A DNA stretch of 64,000 nucleotides from Camellia lanceoleosa (taxonomy: Eukaryota > Streptophyta > Magnoliopsida > Ericales > Theaceae), in NCBI GenBank assembly GCA_025200525.1, contig CM045770.1, positions 128,007,429 to 128,071,428 on the forward strand. The letters run 5' to 3'. This document shows positions 20,186 to 33,948 of this stretch, one piece after another. The translations under genes and the position numbers were made by a program. The notes beneath the pieces were generated by a model. The model was not told the DNA's origin, made no database searches, and saw only the letters and a list, made by a program, of their open reading frames with translations. The first letter of the stretch is position 1, and every line of letters begins with the position of its first letter.

Positions 20186-23100
20186 CATGCAATGCAACTA
20201 GAGCATGCAAACATGCAATATAATGAAACAAGGATGTGAACAATATGCAAAGGACAAGCATGCAAACATGCAATGCAATATGAACAACCTAACAGAGCTA
20301 ATGGCATGCACAATGCACAATGCTAAGAACAACAACTAGCATACACAATGCTAAATGACAACTAGCATATGCAATGCAAGGAATAACATGGCATACACAA
20401 TGCTAAATGCTAAGAACTAGATGGCATGCTCAATACAAGGCAATTATAAGGTTCTAAACACAATGGTAATGCATGCATGCACAATGCAATGCAACAAGGG
20501 CAACGATATGCAATACACCAAACATGCAACAACATGCAAACCACATACTCAATGGACTTAAACTAAAAGGGTAGACCTCAGTCATGCCCAAATCAGTGGC
20601 CATAATAATGAAAATAAGGCACAAAAGGGCAAGGCATGCATGCACAATGCAATGGCTCATCAACTAGGCCTAAGAGCACAACTCTCAAGAAGGCTCAAGG
20701 AGTGATAAAATTGGAAGTGTAACAACACTGAGTGTACTGAAATAAGGTAAGAAATGGTGCCAAACCACTCAAACAGCACAAGCATGGCATACTAGGGTCC
20801 TTAAGCATTAAAGCTAGTAAAGAGGACTACGAAGGAGGCATGCAATACATGGAAAATATGCATGAACCAATCATGGACAGAGCTTAAATAGGTCAAAACA
20901 AGGACCAAAACATGCTGAGATGAGGGCTCAAATACCTAGGCATGCAAGCATACAAGCTAAGCCACAAATTAGGCAACAATGCACAACATTTAAAGGCACT
21001 TAAAGAGTGAATGAAGTGGGAACATGGTGGTCCTAGATGCTCTGAAATGTCATGTTAGATGATGTCAAATCAAGTGCACAACTCAAATGAAGCATGCTAT
21101 GGTGCTCAAAGCTTGGAGCAAGCAAGAGCACTTGTACTACAAGTATACAAAACATGAAGCATATGGCTAAGGCAACCCAAAACAATCCTAGAACATGTTA
21201 AAATGAGTCTAAAACATGTATGGAAGGAAGCCAAAATGTGCTAGCATGTAGGGCATAAGACATGGAATATGCAAGGCAAATAGGGTGGATTACACTACAC
21301 CTATTAGGACCAAGCATGGTATGACTTAAGCAACAAAAATCAGAGTTATATCATGGTATAATAACCCCAAAAACACACTGAAATGATGGCTTGCAAGCTA
21401 AGGCATGAAGGCATACACAATGATTCATGTCAAGGCATAAACGGGCAAACCCTCCAACGCATTGAATAAGTGACAAATGTGAATACATGGACATGAAACA
21501 TGAACTGAAATCACATTAAAAATGATGCCAAATCATTAAAATAGTCCAAGTAATGCATTCTAGAGGACTCAATACACAAAGCTAACAAGCTAGATTGAAC
21601 CATGGCTATACAAAGCAAGTCATGCATGACCAAGAAAACACAAATTAGACCTTAAACATGGTAAAACATGAACAAAATCTTCTTTAAGTTAAGCCAAAAG
21701 CATGCTAGAATGACATGTCAAAGCATGATGCATGTTAGGCTATTTCATGGAAATGCACTACAAGTGCATGAGGCATGCAAGAGCTGACCAAACCAAACCC
21801 TAACATAGGTATGACATGGCAAAATATCATCAAAAATATGCTGGAATAGACTCAACATAAGCTAGAGAGACATGCTACTTCATGAAGCATACAAGACTAG
21901 TTTATGTGATTTACACTACAAGTGTATAAGGCATGCAAGAGCCAACCAAACCAACCCAAAACAGATCTAAGGCATGTTAAAACAACACCAAAAACCTACT
22001 GAGATGGCCCCAAAACAAGCTAGAAAGACATGCTCAAACATGAGGCACACAAAGCTAGTTTGTAAGATTTACACTACAAGTGTATTAGGCATGCATAGAG
22101 TGACAAAACCAAGAAAAAACAGTGGCATGCCATGCTAAAATAATCCCAAATACAAGCTAAGATATGGCCAACATAAGCTTAACAAAGATACTCAAACATG
22201 AGGCATATGAAGCAAGTAAACAAGACACAAGGAGAGGGGATGACCCTCTCCTATTTAAGACTCCAAAACCACCTTTCCACCACTAAAAATCCTTCAGATT
22301 TCAATGGTAGAAAGGTCATGCAAAGGCTACAACAAGAGCCTAAAGGGATGGCTCAAAACAAGGCCTAAGAGGGGGTAGATCACCCCCAATGAAAAAGTGA
22401 CCTTAAACAAACTTTTTAAGCATGTAAAAAAAAAACTTTTTCCAGTTAAGAGTTAAGCTTAAAACAGTATGAAAATAAGGCTAAAAGCTTAAGCAAAAAT
22501 GGGGGATTTAAGGGTTAAAGACTCACTCTTGAAGACCTTCTTTACTACTGCAACTCCAGCAACCTCTTTGAGCTCAAACCAGCCCAAGAACACCAAAAAC
22601 AACTTCAAGAAGCCTCAGCAACACAAGCAAGGTGTTTGAGTGTGTGTTTGTGTACAAAAGTGAGACAAAACTACACTTTTAAGGCACAAAAATGAAGAAA
22701 CAAGGCAAGATAGATACAAAGCTATATGTATAACTCAAACCCTCAAATTCTGAACCTAGAGGAGGGAGGAGGAGCCTCCCTCTTATAAAGAACAAAAGGC
22801 AAAGCTTCTCCAAGAAACTAAGCCTCAAACCAATCCCTCTATACACGTGTATGGAGGATGGCTCTAATGCCCTCCAACCAGCTGGAGGAAAATATCTCCA
22901 AAAAGGTGTCAAAAAGCGGCCTGCTACTTAAAGTGGTCGGCCGACCACTTTAAGTGGTCTCCCAGAGAAAAAACCGATCGGCCATAGGTGGGAGGAGTCT
23001 ACACACTGAAAACAAGTAGGTGGTGTGGTGGTCGACCAGAAAAGGTGGCCCAAAGACCAAGAAAGCCAGTTATCCAACCAGAAAACTGGCTGGCGGGAGG

Positions 23101-23674
23101 AAAAGTGGTCTCCAAGGGGAAATACTGGTCTCCCACCCTTGTACCACCTTTCAAACAAGGAAAACAAGGTTTGTACCAAAAACAAACCAAAACGGATGCA
23201 AGACGAGAGATCAGGAGGCAAAGCACGCAGTCGAAAGCCTCAAAAACTAGTCTACGGGCATCAAAAGTGGTATGCGAGCACAAAAGTGGTCTCCCGAACC
23301 ACAGTGGCAGAGGCAACATGGTGTGGTTCAAAAACCACGCCAAACGGAGAACGTTAAGCGATCCCAAGACAAGGCACGCGGCCGAAGGCTCCAAAAACCA
23401 AAAACTAGTCTCCAAAAGGGAAAAATGGCCTACGATCACAAAAAGTGGTCTACGACCACAAAGAGGTGGTCTACAAGACCACTCCCTCCCTCCAGGGAAG
23501 AAAAACAAGGTTCGGTCCACAAACCGAGCCAAAGCACAAAGAGTTTAAAGGCCTGGAGGCAAGGCTCTCAGCCAAAAACTCTGGAAACTCGAAACGAGCA
23601 CAACATGCACCATCACCGAGCGCTCAATCGATGACGTCTGAGTCTTAAGGTCAGTCAAAAATGGGGTGTCTACA

Positions 23675-25091
23675 ATAACACAAGTGTAAAACATACATAT
23701 AATCTATTCAACACGACAATGTCATCCTCCACCAATGGCCAAGGACAAAACCTCCAAACACTTGTATTTACTACATGTAATATCATACTCCAATTCCCAT
23801 GAGACTTTAAGTCCAACAACAACAAATAATAAATAAAGTGTTCATAATCCAACCTCACGGTCATTTCTAAAATTCACAAAGTATGATTTCCTTCTCTTTT
23901 CAAAAATCAATTCTTTTATTTTACAAGTTAACACACTCCAATCTTTATCCAAAATCCACTCTTTTCATTTCACAGAACTACATCCATGGATATCAAAGTC
24001 ACAACCCAACTCAACTTAATATGATCAATCCAAAATAATCGCAATGCCATAGTTAATTCTCTCTTTTAGCTATTAACACATTTACACAATCCATATTAAC
24101 AAAATACAAATAGTATTCAACTTTGCCCCTTTCTTTAATTCACAAGTCAAAATATTAATTTAGGGTTTTTTCTCCCTTTCAACATAAACATGTTAGACTA
24201 CTCCCTAATCAACCCAAACAACAATCAATTTAACAATCTCATTCACAAATATCAAGCCCTAGATCCCCTTTTATGACTTTCAAAGAAATCCATAATGAAT
24301 ATGATTTTTATGCAATAAAGTCTACCACATAGCTATTTACAGATGGGGTATTGAAAAGGAGCAAAGAAATCCCTACATCCAGCAATCAAGAGAAAAAGGC
24401 TCGAAAATCCAACTTCAACAAAAACACGATCCGCTTAGACTAACTGGAAGCCCATGCCAACCTCTACGTTTTTGTATATGGAACTAGGGGTCAAAGATGT
24501 GTAGAAATAGATTAAATCAAGACTAAAAAGTTTGAAAACTCAAAAATGGCAGAAGGAGAGAGAAAATGGAGGAAAAAGTGAAGAGATTTGACCCAAAAAG
24601 TGACTTTTAATGATATGATTCTGGACAGTTTGCTCGAGTGGTCAAAAGTTCTCTCAAGCGGTGAATCGAGACTTCTAGTATCTCAAACAATTTTGAAAAA
24701 TAGAGCTGGAAGGGTCTATGGACCGCTCGACTGGTGAAAGTTGAGCTCGAGGAAGCATGCTCACAACACATTTTCACAAATTTCAAATGGGCATAACTCT
24801 CTCTGCTGGACCTCGTTTAGGGTCCTTCTTGTGTCCAAATTGAATCCCCGAAAGTAAGCTTTCTAATGGCTCTAGCCTCACATCAAGATTCAAAGTGTAG
24901 AGAGATAAAATGATGAAAGAGTGAAAACTACTGAATAACAACTATTCGAATCTGGAGTTTCTGATTCAATCTCGCCTAACCACTATGCTAACACCTCAAC
25001 CAAGGCTCAAATATCGACTAAGAAGGTTCTCAATCAAGATAATCAAAGAGTCAAATATAATTCCATTATAACAGGAAGTACAGAGTGCTAC
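23675..25091 (-). mobile_element. LTR-like remnant, antisense, with paired CTCGAG motifs
   Basis: Non-coding sequence that continues what was interrupted at 15845. Read on the minus strand it resembles the style of the other LTRs here, with CTCGAG-type palindromes at 24633/24653 and 24726/24746. Limits and family are unclear. It ends where the partial LTR of the chromovirus begins. Confidence 0.35.
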
Positions 25092-25340
25092 AAAGCTTAT
25101 TTGTTAGGACCGTGAGTCCATATTTGTGTAACAAGGCATTGCTTTGAATTGTTGTAAGCCTTTAAGGCTATGTATTTTATCCTCTAGCTTATTGAGCTGT
25201 GTTATATCTATTAAGTGTAATTATTATGTTAAATATGGACCTATAAAGGAAAAAATCGTAGTTCAATGAGGAAGAGGATCTTCTGAAGTTAACTGTGTTT
25301 TGATGGATGTATTTATTTGATGTTTTTTGGAGGTGTTACA
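25092..25340 (+). repeat. 5' LTR, truncated
   Basis: Matches the last ~235 bp of the 3' LTR from AAGCTTATTTGTTAGGAC onward and ends GGTGTTACA directly before the PBS. Confidence 0.8.
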
Positions 25341-25343
25341 AAT

Positions 25344-25355
25344 TGGTATCAGAGC
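25344..25355 (+). other. Primer-binding site, initiator tRNA-Met
   Basis: TGGTATCAGAGC, complementary to the 3' end of initiator tRNA-Met, lies three bases after the 5' LTR end. Confidence 0.9.
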
Positions 25356-25752
25356 TAACTAGGTTTGAAACCTTGAGCTTATGGCATGTGGCCTCGCCAT
25401 AATGGGTTTATTATGGTACGAAGGGACGTTAGGTTACCTGGTATGTTAGATGCGTCTACGTGACTATATGGGTATGGGATCAAACTTCTAGAATACAATT
25501 TGGATCCACTACACTCATTGAAGTCCTTTTGGAAAGGCACATGATTAATGCTTTTTCCATTTGGAAGCCTTTGAGCACCATGGGACATATTGATATCTTA
25601 GAAGGGTGGTTTGTATGTGCTCTATGTGACAAGGTGCTTATGTGGATTGCCAAATTTGAATTGAATATTATGTTTGTTCTCATGCTAGTGCGTGTGGGAC
25701 TAAGTGTAGAAAGGCGAGTTACGAATTTAATATTCACTATGATTCTTAAAGG

Positions 25753-26610
25753 ATGTCAAGACGTGGTAGAGGCCGTGGCAAACCTCATCGGGATAGTAGC
25801 AATATTCTAGCCCAATTGGAGATCCCTCTACAAGAAGAAGGAGTGGGTCAGAACAATGTAGTCGCTTCACCGTCCCAAGACGCAATGAGGGCTTTGGCCC
25901 AAGAGATGGAAGGGGCTCTTAGAGAGTCCATGGACATATTGAGAGCAAAACAAGCAACTAGGATTGTGGAATGGGAGACTAGAACTTTTTTCCTAAAAAA
26001 TGAATTCTTTCATTCAAACCCCGCCAGGTTCAGTGGCAGGCCCAATCCTATGAAAGTGGATGAGTTGTTGGCGCAAATTGTCAAATCTTTTTGAGATTTT
26101 AAACATTCGTGAGGATGAATTGTGGGTGCCATTAGCAACCTATCAACTAAAAGGGGAGGCCGGGCAACAGTGGAAATATGCCAAAAATCGTGTTGAGCAC
26201 ACTTGCGAGGCATTTACACATGCCTTCAAAGAGAAGTTCCTTTCTCCCACTACTAGGGAACAGTTGAGGAGGCAGTTTGAAGAGCTACTGCAGTTCAACA
26301 CCCTAGTGGACGAATTTGAAGCCACATTTACTAGTCTTTCCCATTTTGCACTAGAACTTGTGGTGATGGAAGAGCACCGATGTTTAGAATTTGAGAAGTG
26401 ATTAAGACCAAAAATCTTGATAAATGTGGTTAGAAATATGATACGTGATTATGATCGGTCAGTGGAGGCCACGACACATGTAAAAATTATAGTAGAGGTA
26501 GAAGAAACAAGGCAGAAGTTGAAGAGGATGGGCTACTCAGAATCCAGGGGTGATTCGGGATCTTCTAAGAAGTCTAGGGGTTCATCGTCATCATTTCAAT
26601 CACCAGCATA
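25753..26610 (+). pseudogene. Ty3 gag
   Basis: The frame starts with an Arg/Gly-rich MSRRGRGRGK and continues through FSGRPNPMKVDELLAQI. It then shifts frame near 26085 and continues as the retrotransposon gag core (AGQQWKYAKNR, FKEKFLSPTTREQLRRQFEEL) to a stop at about 26400, with a further basic Ser-rich segment to 26610. No CCHC knuckle remains. This is the capsid protein of the particle. Confidence 0.75.
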
Positions 26611-26639
26611 GCAAACCAAGTCTTTTAGTTCTGTGATGG

Positions 26640-29072
26640 AAGTGGTGGGGTTCGAGGTGCCATATCCGGCCCTAATGCACCTGCTACATTCATGGATTTG
26701 TTGAACCGAATCTTTTGAGAATATCTTGATAAATTTGTAGTTGTCATTGTAGACGACATTCTCATCTACTCGCCTTTCGAAGAGTAGCACGAGGGACACC
26801 TCCGTCTTGTCCTACAACTCCTTAGGGAACATCGTTTGTATGCGAAGTTCGAAAAGTGTGAGTTTTGGTTATCAGAAGTGAAGTATTTGGGCTATGTAGT
26901 TTCCGGAGAAGGGATTACAGTGGACTCTTCAAAAATCGAAGTTATACAGAGTTGGGATCAACCTAAAAATTAATGCCTTTGAAATTTGTAGTTTCCTGGG
27001 TTTAGATTACTACCGCTGCTTTGTTAGGAATTTCTTTTCTATAGAATCACCTTTGACTAGATTGACTCGTAAGAGAGTGAAATTCGTTTGGAGCGAAGCT
27101 TGTGAGAAGTCATTCCAGGAACTAAAGCTTAGGTTGACTACTGCTCCTATTCTCATTATACCAGAACATGGCTTGGGGTATATGGTGTATTAAGATGCTT
27201 TAAGAGAATGATTAGGGTGTGTGTTGATGCAGGAGGGCATGGTGGTAGCATATGGTTCGCGGCAATTAAAAACTCATGAGAGAAATTACTTGACCCGTGA
27301 CCTAGAGCTTGTCACTATCATATTTGCCTTCAAATTATGGAGGCATTATTTATACGAAGAAAAATTTGAAGTATTCTCCGATCATAAGAGTCTTAAGTAC
27401 CTATTTTCTTAGAAAGATTTGAACATGTGTCAACGGAGATGGATGAAATATGACTTTGAATTACACTATCATCCCAGAAAGGCTAATGTTGTGGCTGATG
27501 CTTTGAGTAGAAAATCTGTAAGTGCCATAACTAGTCTAGCAGGGAGGGAATGGAAGATGATAAGGGATATTAGTGAATTTGACTTACAACTTCGCGAGTC
27601 CTCTAAGCAAGCCACTTTGTTCACCATTGTCGCACAAACTACCTTAGTTGCATAAGTAGTGGAAGCATAACAAGGTGATCCGAAAGATGGGACTATTCAG
27701 AAGAGAATCTCCAAGGGAAAGGAAGAGAAGGGTTTGAATGTTTATGCCGATGAGAGTGTTTGTTATTTTGACTGATTGTTTGTGCCTGAATCTATTAGAG
27801 ATGAAGTTCTTTGGGAATTCTACCACTCTCGCCTTATGGTGCATCCTGGAGGCACCAAAATGTATCGTGACCTTAGCCATCAGTTTTGGTAGAAGGAGAT
27901 GAACATGGATATAGCATTGTTTGTGTCTAAGTGCCTAACCTATCAACAAGTCAAGGCTGAACATCAAAAACATGCGAGATTATTATAACCTCTACTAATT
28001 TCCGAGTGGAAGTTGGAATATGTTAATATGGACTTTGTTACAGGTCTTCCAAGAACACAAAGTGGTAATGATTCCATATGGGTAATTGTAGATCGACTAA
28101 CCAAATCAACCCATTTTCTTGACATGAGTGTGGGGGATTCCATTGAGTTTTTGGTTGAACTTTACATCCCTGAAATTATTCGACTCCATGGGGTTCCGGT
28201 GAGCATAGTCCGATAGAGATCCTCGTTTTGTTGCTATGTTGTAGCAGAGTCTCCAAAGTGCCTTGGGTACCCAACTGAATTTTAGTACTGCCTACCACCC
28301 TCAGACTAATGGACAATCCGAGCGCACCATACAAATTCTAGAAGACATGTTGAGAGCGTGCGTGTTAAACTTCAAAGGGTCTTGAGACAAACACTTGCCA
28401 TTAGTTGAGTTTGCTTACAACAATAGTTACCAGGCTAACATTGAGATGGCACCTTTTGAGGCTCTTTGTGGATGTCCTTGCAGATCACTTGTTTGTTGGG
28501 CTGAAGTATGGGATTCACCTATGCTTGGGCTCGAGTTGGTCCGTGAGACCACCAAGAAAGTAGTTCTCATTCGGAAGAGATTAGTCATAGCTTAAAGCCG
28601 TTAGAAAAACTACGATGATCAGAGGTGAAGGCCATTGTCATTTGACATAGGAGACCACGTGTTTTTAAAGATTTCTCCTAGGAAGGGGATGATGAGTTTT
28701 GGTAGAAGCGAAAAATTATCTGCCTGATTTATTAGCCCTTTTGACATCATAGAGCGAGTAGGAGAACTTGCGTATCGTCTTGCCTTACAACCACAACTCT
28801 CAGGAATGCACAATGTATTTCATGTGTCAATGCTCCGTAACTATGAACCTGATCCTTCTCACGTCTTGGATTGGATGGATATTGAAGTTGAGGAAGATGT
28901 GTCATACGAGGAAAGACTGATTCAATTCATAGACACCCGGGAGCAGGTATTAAGGGGTAAGACCATTCCATTGGTCAAGGTGTTTCGACGTCATCACGGT
29001 GTTGAGGAAGTAACATGGGAGCGTGAAGCCGAGGTCCGCGAGAAATACCCAAATTTACTCCAAAATATGTGA
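26640..29072 (+). pseudogene. Ty3 pol remnant: RT, RNase H, integrase, chromodomain
   Basis: The RT fragment with VVIVDDILIYS lies near 26735-26790, the rest of RT to 26970. RNase H-like sequence runs 27020-27510, including [10 protein letters not shown] and [15 protein letters not shown]. The integrase zinc-binding region (27800-27960) reads KCLTYQ, so its second Cys is lost. The integrase core is at 28010-28490 with NMDFVTGLPR and [13 protein letters not shown]. The C-terminus (28806-29072) has KVFRRHHGVEEVTWEREAE, a chromodomain-like fold used by chromoviruses for targeting. At least six stops or frame changes interrupt it; protease is missing. Confidence 0.85.
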
Positions 29073-29269
29073 TGTATTCACTCGTATTGTTTTCTTTTAT
29101 TGATATGTGGCAAACCAAGCTTAAACCATATCTTTCTCATTCATTTTTCTTCTTTTGCTCCTAGAAATGGTTGTTGTTTAGTTTATAATTGTTAAAAACT
29201 AATGATTCGTACATTGTTATCATTTAATTCATGTTGTGTTGTGGATTGACGTTATTTCGAGGGCAAAAT

Positions 29270-29286
29270 CCCTCAAGGGGGGAGAT
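29270..29286 (+). other. Polypurine tract
   Basis: CAAGGGGGGAGAT lies immediately before the 3' LTR start TGTGACAG. Confidence 0.8.
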
Positions 29287-31020
29287 TGTGACAGTTTGTT
29301 TCAGGTGACCGCTCGAGCAGAGATCAGGTGCTCCCAGTAGTTTGTTTTGCAGGCCTAGGGATCGCTCGAGTGAACAAATGGCCACTCGAGCGAAGGTCAT
29401 GAGCTCCTAGTATCTCGTTTTACAGATAGAGATACTAAAAGGTATAGTTCACCGCTCGAGCGCTGAAAAGACCGCTTGAGCGGTCTACGCGAATTCAACA
29501 TTTTAAAAAGATACATTTTAGATCATTTTTTTTTACTTTTCTTTTGTCACTTCCTTCTTCTCTCTCTAAGTCCAAAACACTACATTTTGCTCTCTACATA
29601 TCTCTCATTTCACTAAGATTCAAGCCAAAATCACTTGCTAACGATGGAGACTACCTAAGGATCTTTCTTTCCACCGATTGGAATTGGAATCTAAGAAGGA
29701 TTTTTTTTCAAAATAATCTAGTCTTCTTCCTCTTCCTTGAGGTAATGTTACTTTTAACTTAATATCTCTTTATTTTGAGGATGATTATGTGATATTGCTG
29801 TGACTATAATACTTTATTTGATGATTAAGCAAAAATAAAGTTTTATGTTTAACACAAAAGGGAATTTCAACCAACATTTATTAGAATTTTAAATAAATCC
29901 TTATGAATTAGGAGTATTGGTGTTGAGAACCATCACATATATGAAGAGGGGAAAAAAGCCCCAAATTTGTTAAAACCCTAATTTTGATTTGGGGAGATAT
30001 GATGCTTGGATCGAATTGAATTTCAATCTTGGATTATGTGGATAATTAGAGTTTGGGATACAATATTAATGTGTTTTGAGTGGAGATTGTGGACTTGGAA
30101 ATTAATAACCCATGTATTGTATTTTCACTTTTCATCTCATGTGTTTATGGAACACTTGATTACTCGGAATGTGGTAAAAAGGGGGTGGTAAATAGAGTAT
30201 GAGTCCGATAGAGAGTCAATTTTTAGGAAAAATGTGTCATGTTGGTATCCAAGTGGCGAGTTAAGGTGCCCAATTGCCCTGTCTTTAGCTTATAGCAAGA
30301 TAGATGTGGGAAAATGTTTTTGGGTGTCCACTGGTCCTTCTGTATAATAGTTAGCAAAAGTGAAAAAACGAATGGTTTTGGGTGCCCACCACCTTTTGTA
30401 TTAATAGTCGACAAATGTGGGGAATAGTTTTGCTTAAAAACCTATATACATATGTAGTACGAGGTTCCTACGAGGGATTCATGGCATATTTACCTCCTAT
30501 ATTGAGAAAGGTTTTCTATTGCTATGGAATAAAAATTGAAATTGTTTCTCTTAACCGTGTACTTTGTGAACATGAACTTTAAAATTTTATTTGAGTTATG
30601 ATAATGTCACTTGGATGTTCAAATGATTAGATATTTTGTTAAAAGTGTCTTTCTGGGCATATTGCTCATCCCTATTTAACATTTTCAGGAATTGGTGGTG
30701 TACCATCATCTCAATAAGTTGAAGCATACTCTTTTGTTTTGGATTGGAGCGCCGATGTTCAAGGATGTGTAAATATGGAAGTTCCAAGCTTATTTGTTAG
30801 GACTGTGAGTCCATTTTTGTTGTAAAAAGGCACTGCCTTGAATTGTTGTAAGCCTTTAAGGCAATGCATTTTGTCTTCTAGCTTATTGAACTATGTTATA
30901 TCTGTCAGTGTAATTATTATGTTAAATATGGAATTGTAAAGGAAAAAATTGTAGTTCAATTTTTGAAGTTAACTGTGTTTTGATATATGTATTTATTTTA
31001 TGTCTTTTGGGGGTGTTATA
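29287..31020 (+). repeat. 3' LTR of the chromovirus
   Basis: About 1,734 bp, from TGTGACAGTTTG to GGGTGTTATA (5' LTR ends TTACA). It has CTCGAG-type palindromes at 29312, 29365/29385 and 29455/29475. ORFs inside it are chance. Confidence 0.8.
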
Positions 31021-31400
31021 ACATATATGGGGTAAACTACCAATAGGTCTTGATAATTGGACTTAATTCTCATCAAGTCCTAGTAAAATTGTTGCTAAAA
31101 ATAATTTTGTGACTTTTGCACATGTCCCTAAAAATTGACAATTAGTAACTTTTTTTGTCACGATTTTTATAAATTGTCCCTAAAACTTACAATTAGTGAT
31201 ATTTTTCTATGATAAAATTTTCAAACTGTCGTTGAAAGTTGAAAATTAATGACATTTTTGTGACGATTTTTTAAAATTATCACTAAAACTTGTAATTAAT
31301 GACAATTTTTGTGACAATTTTTAAACTATCGCTAAAAATTATCAATTAGTAATATTTTTAATAATATTTGATGAAAAATATCAATAATTATTATAAAATT
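31021..31400. repeat. Degenerate ~60-70-bp repeats, DNA-transposon subterminal type
   Basis: Four to five copies of a phrase like TTTTTGTGACGATTTTT - AAATTGTC(A/C)CTAAAA - CTTRTAATTA. Repeated GACGATTTTT-type units are typical of CACTA subterminal regions. No terminal inverted repeat was located. Confidence 0.5.
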
Positions 31401-32389
31401 TATTAAATAATAAATATACTTATTAAGATCTACACCTAGGTAATAGGGCCAACTCTTTCCCGGTCTTATTACATTTGCTGAAACCATGAAAAATTGACTC
31501 CATGATATCACCCAAACACATGTCCAGAGCATGAGTTGTTAACCTATCAAATTTTGCATTTCAAATTCCAAAGTTTTAGGGTGTCAGTTAATATAATTTT
31601 TTTTTAATTTATTAGTTTTTTTGAACTAGCTAAAATTTATTAGTTAGGCCTATTTTGACAAGTTAGATAAAAATCAATTTTTTAATTTTTTTAAGTTACA
31701 TTATCTTTTTACCATTTTACATGTTTAAAAAAAGTTTTTTTTTAAAAAAAAATTAATTTTTAATCAATTTCTGAAAATAGGCCATAGTATAACATTTTTC
31801 AATGGTGTTACTTCTCCCAATTGGGCAACCCTAACGAGACTCCTAATGAACTGGATGCAAAAAACAACTTTCATACTTTAGTTGTAGTGGACAGTGTGTG
31901 TGTTTCACGCACTGTGTAGTAAAAAAAAATCACTCTCAAGTTTTTCTCTTTTTCATGCTCCCTCCCTGTCCAATAACAATAATCAAACTCACCAACAAAA
32001 ACAATATTTACAATCCCCAAACTGAGTATTTTCAATATGTTATTTCTTAGTGTTCATGTGTTTTCATCAAAAGCACTGAGGCATACCCAAATGTTAACAT
32101 GATTAATTCTTAGTGTTCATGTGTTTTCATCAAAAGCAATGAAACCTAGAAATTGAAATTGTAATAGCATAGAGATTTGTATAGGATGGTGGTTGAGAGA
32201 CAATAAAGGAGAGATGAGGGTGAAAGGAGATGTGAACGATGGTTGCAAGATGGGAAAGTAGTGAGGAGGGTGGTCCACATTGGTCTTGTCGTTGTTAGAG
32301 TCGTTGGTCTTATCGTCGGAAAGAGAGAGAGAATGCAACTTTCAAACTTCTATTTTGGCAAGAAAAATTATGTGAAAGAGAAAGAGAAA

Positions 32390-32447
<58 letters not shown>

Positions 32448-32756
32448 TGAGGAGCGTGGCTGAGTTGGCACTACAATTCTGTAAAAAAAAGATGCTTAGA
32501 AGTTTTAATTGAGCATATCCTTAATGATATGGAATGGATAATGTGAAGGGGTAGACCCACACTCCTCTTTCTATCTGTCTCTATGGTCACTCTCTCTTCA
32601 TTAAAGGTCAAAATGAGAACGATGTATTTTTATTTTTGATGATTAGCTTTGTCTTTATTTTGATTTTGTTTTTGATTTAGTTGAAACAGATTATTTTATC
32701 AAAATTAATACTCTTATATTTGTTGTTTTTGAGTTAAAAAACTTAGCCCAAATTGA
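31401..32756. other. AT-rich non-coding stretch
   Basis: No gene is supported. It includes a 61-bp-spaced direct repeat of TTCTTAGTGTTCATGTGTTT (about 32044 and 32105) and a long GA microsatellite (32394-32442). Confidence 0.6.
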
Positions 32757-33948
32757 TGTTGAATTGAGCCCAAATAGCAACAGAACCAGAATAATAGTAG
32801 CACAAAGCAGTAGTTGAAGCAACCCAACCCAAAAGGGATCGGATGTCTTGGGAGAGGACCGGCCAGACGTCCGACCGGACGTCCGACGGTGGTAGTTTGG
32901 CCTAGTTTGCTTTTGTTTCAGTTCAGTTCACTCCAGACATCAGACCAGCAGTATGCTAGACGACTGCGGATGACAACCTTGACAATCGAGACTCATGAGA
33001 CATCTGGGCGGACGTCCGAAAGGACATTTGGGTAGACGACCCACAAACACAGAACTTCCTCTAAGACATCCGGGTAGACGTCCACTGTATAGAGAAATTG
33101 TTTATATCAGAAGATACTGAGAGCAAAAAACAAAAGTTTTTCTATCAATTCACCCATCATCCAACGGGCAAATCATAAGGGAATATCTGAGCAAATGAGT
33201 TATATATTATTCTCAAACATCACCAACTTATCTCATCAACGGGAAGAAGAGAATTGGCAATGTCAGAGGAACAAAAGAACAAAGCACTCAACTCTATTTT
33301 ATATACAAAGCTCTAAACAAGGAGAAGATACAACGAATATAGAGAGCAACAATCTCAACGTGCTATACACTTTATACACTTTTACATCTTTCATCATTCT
33401 CATCTCTCTCTGAGTTTCTGAAGAGTTCCTCTTTTGATTTTCTTCTTTCCCTCAGAAATCATACATAGAGTTTTAGCTTTAAGCTTATCTTACCTGTGTG
33501 AGGTTTACAGAAAAACACTCTGAGCTTTACATATTGTATCACTTTGTGAGTGAGTTGTATTTCAAGCTTTCTGTGAAAGCAAACAGAAATCATATCAATA
33601 TTGTAAGAGTGTAGTACACTCAGATATCTTCATTCCTTGAGAGTGATTGTCAATCAGCTAAGGTTTGCAAGGATTGGAAGATTGGTATAGTCTTTGTAAA
33701 ATCTATGGAGAATTACTTCATTTGTGAAGAGATTGCTAGCACTCTTATGAAGCTAGAAGATATTGGATAATCTCAAGTGAAGCTTGAGGAGTGGATGTAG
33801 GCTTGGTTAAAGCCGAACCACTATAAATTTTCTTGTCTCCTCTTCCCTAATCTCTTTAATTTCTCAATTGCTATAGCTATCTGATATTGTCACTGTGTTT
33901 TGTTGTTTTTGTGCTAAACATCCAAACACTCAATTCTACTGATATAGT
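32757..33948 (+). repeat. Copia 5' LTR, first segment
   Basis: It starts near TGTTGAATTGAGCCC and continues across the insertions to ...GCGTAACA at 52494, three bases before the PBS. GACGTCCG-type motifs cluster at 32866-33084. The exact start is uncertain because no 3' LTR is present for comparison. Confidence 0.5.

Larger units (their letters stand above)
15846..23674 (-). mobile_element. Giant solo LTR with target duplication ATAAC (contains a nested solo LTR)
   Basis: The unit starts TGTAGACGAG at 15846 and ends GGTGTCTACA at 23674. ATAAC flanks both sides (15841-15845 and 23675-23679). Without the nested 2,388-bp insert and its duplication it is about 5,436 bp, almost the length of the unit at 36958-42408. 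The right end matches in reverse the LTR start seen after the purine tract at 2476, so the LTR reads on the minus strand. There is no PBS, purine tract or second LTR, hence the solo-LTR reading. It contains a conserved block at 15900-16260, palindromic GGCCGACC clusters (17300-17410, 22930-23100) and no gene. Confidence 0.75.
25092..31020 (+). mobile_element. Ty3 chromovirus LTR retrotransposon, decayed
   Basis: In order: partial 5' LTR, tRNA-Met PBS, gag, RT, RNase H, integrase, a chromodomain-like C-terminus, purine tract and a full 3' LTR. The domain order and chromodomain place it in the plant chromoviruses, probably the Tekay/Del group. Stops, frameshifts and a large deletion between gag and RT (no protease, most of RT missing) make it inactive. 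Only the last ~249 bp of the 5' LTR remain. Confidence 0.85.

Noticed and set aside
22999..23548. ORFs of 177 and 186 codons on opposite strands
   Set aside because: Both lie in the GC-rich end of a giant solo LTR; opposite-strand overlap and lack of any domain point to chance.
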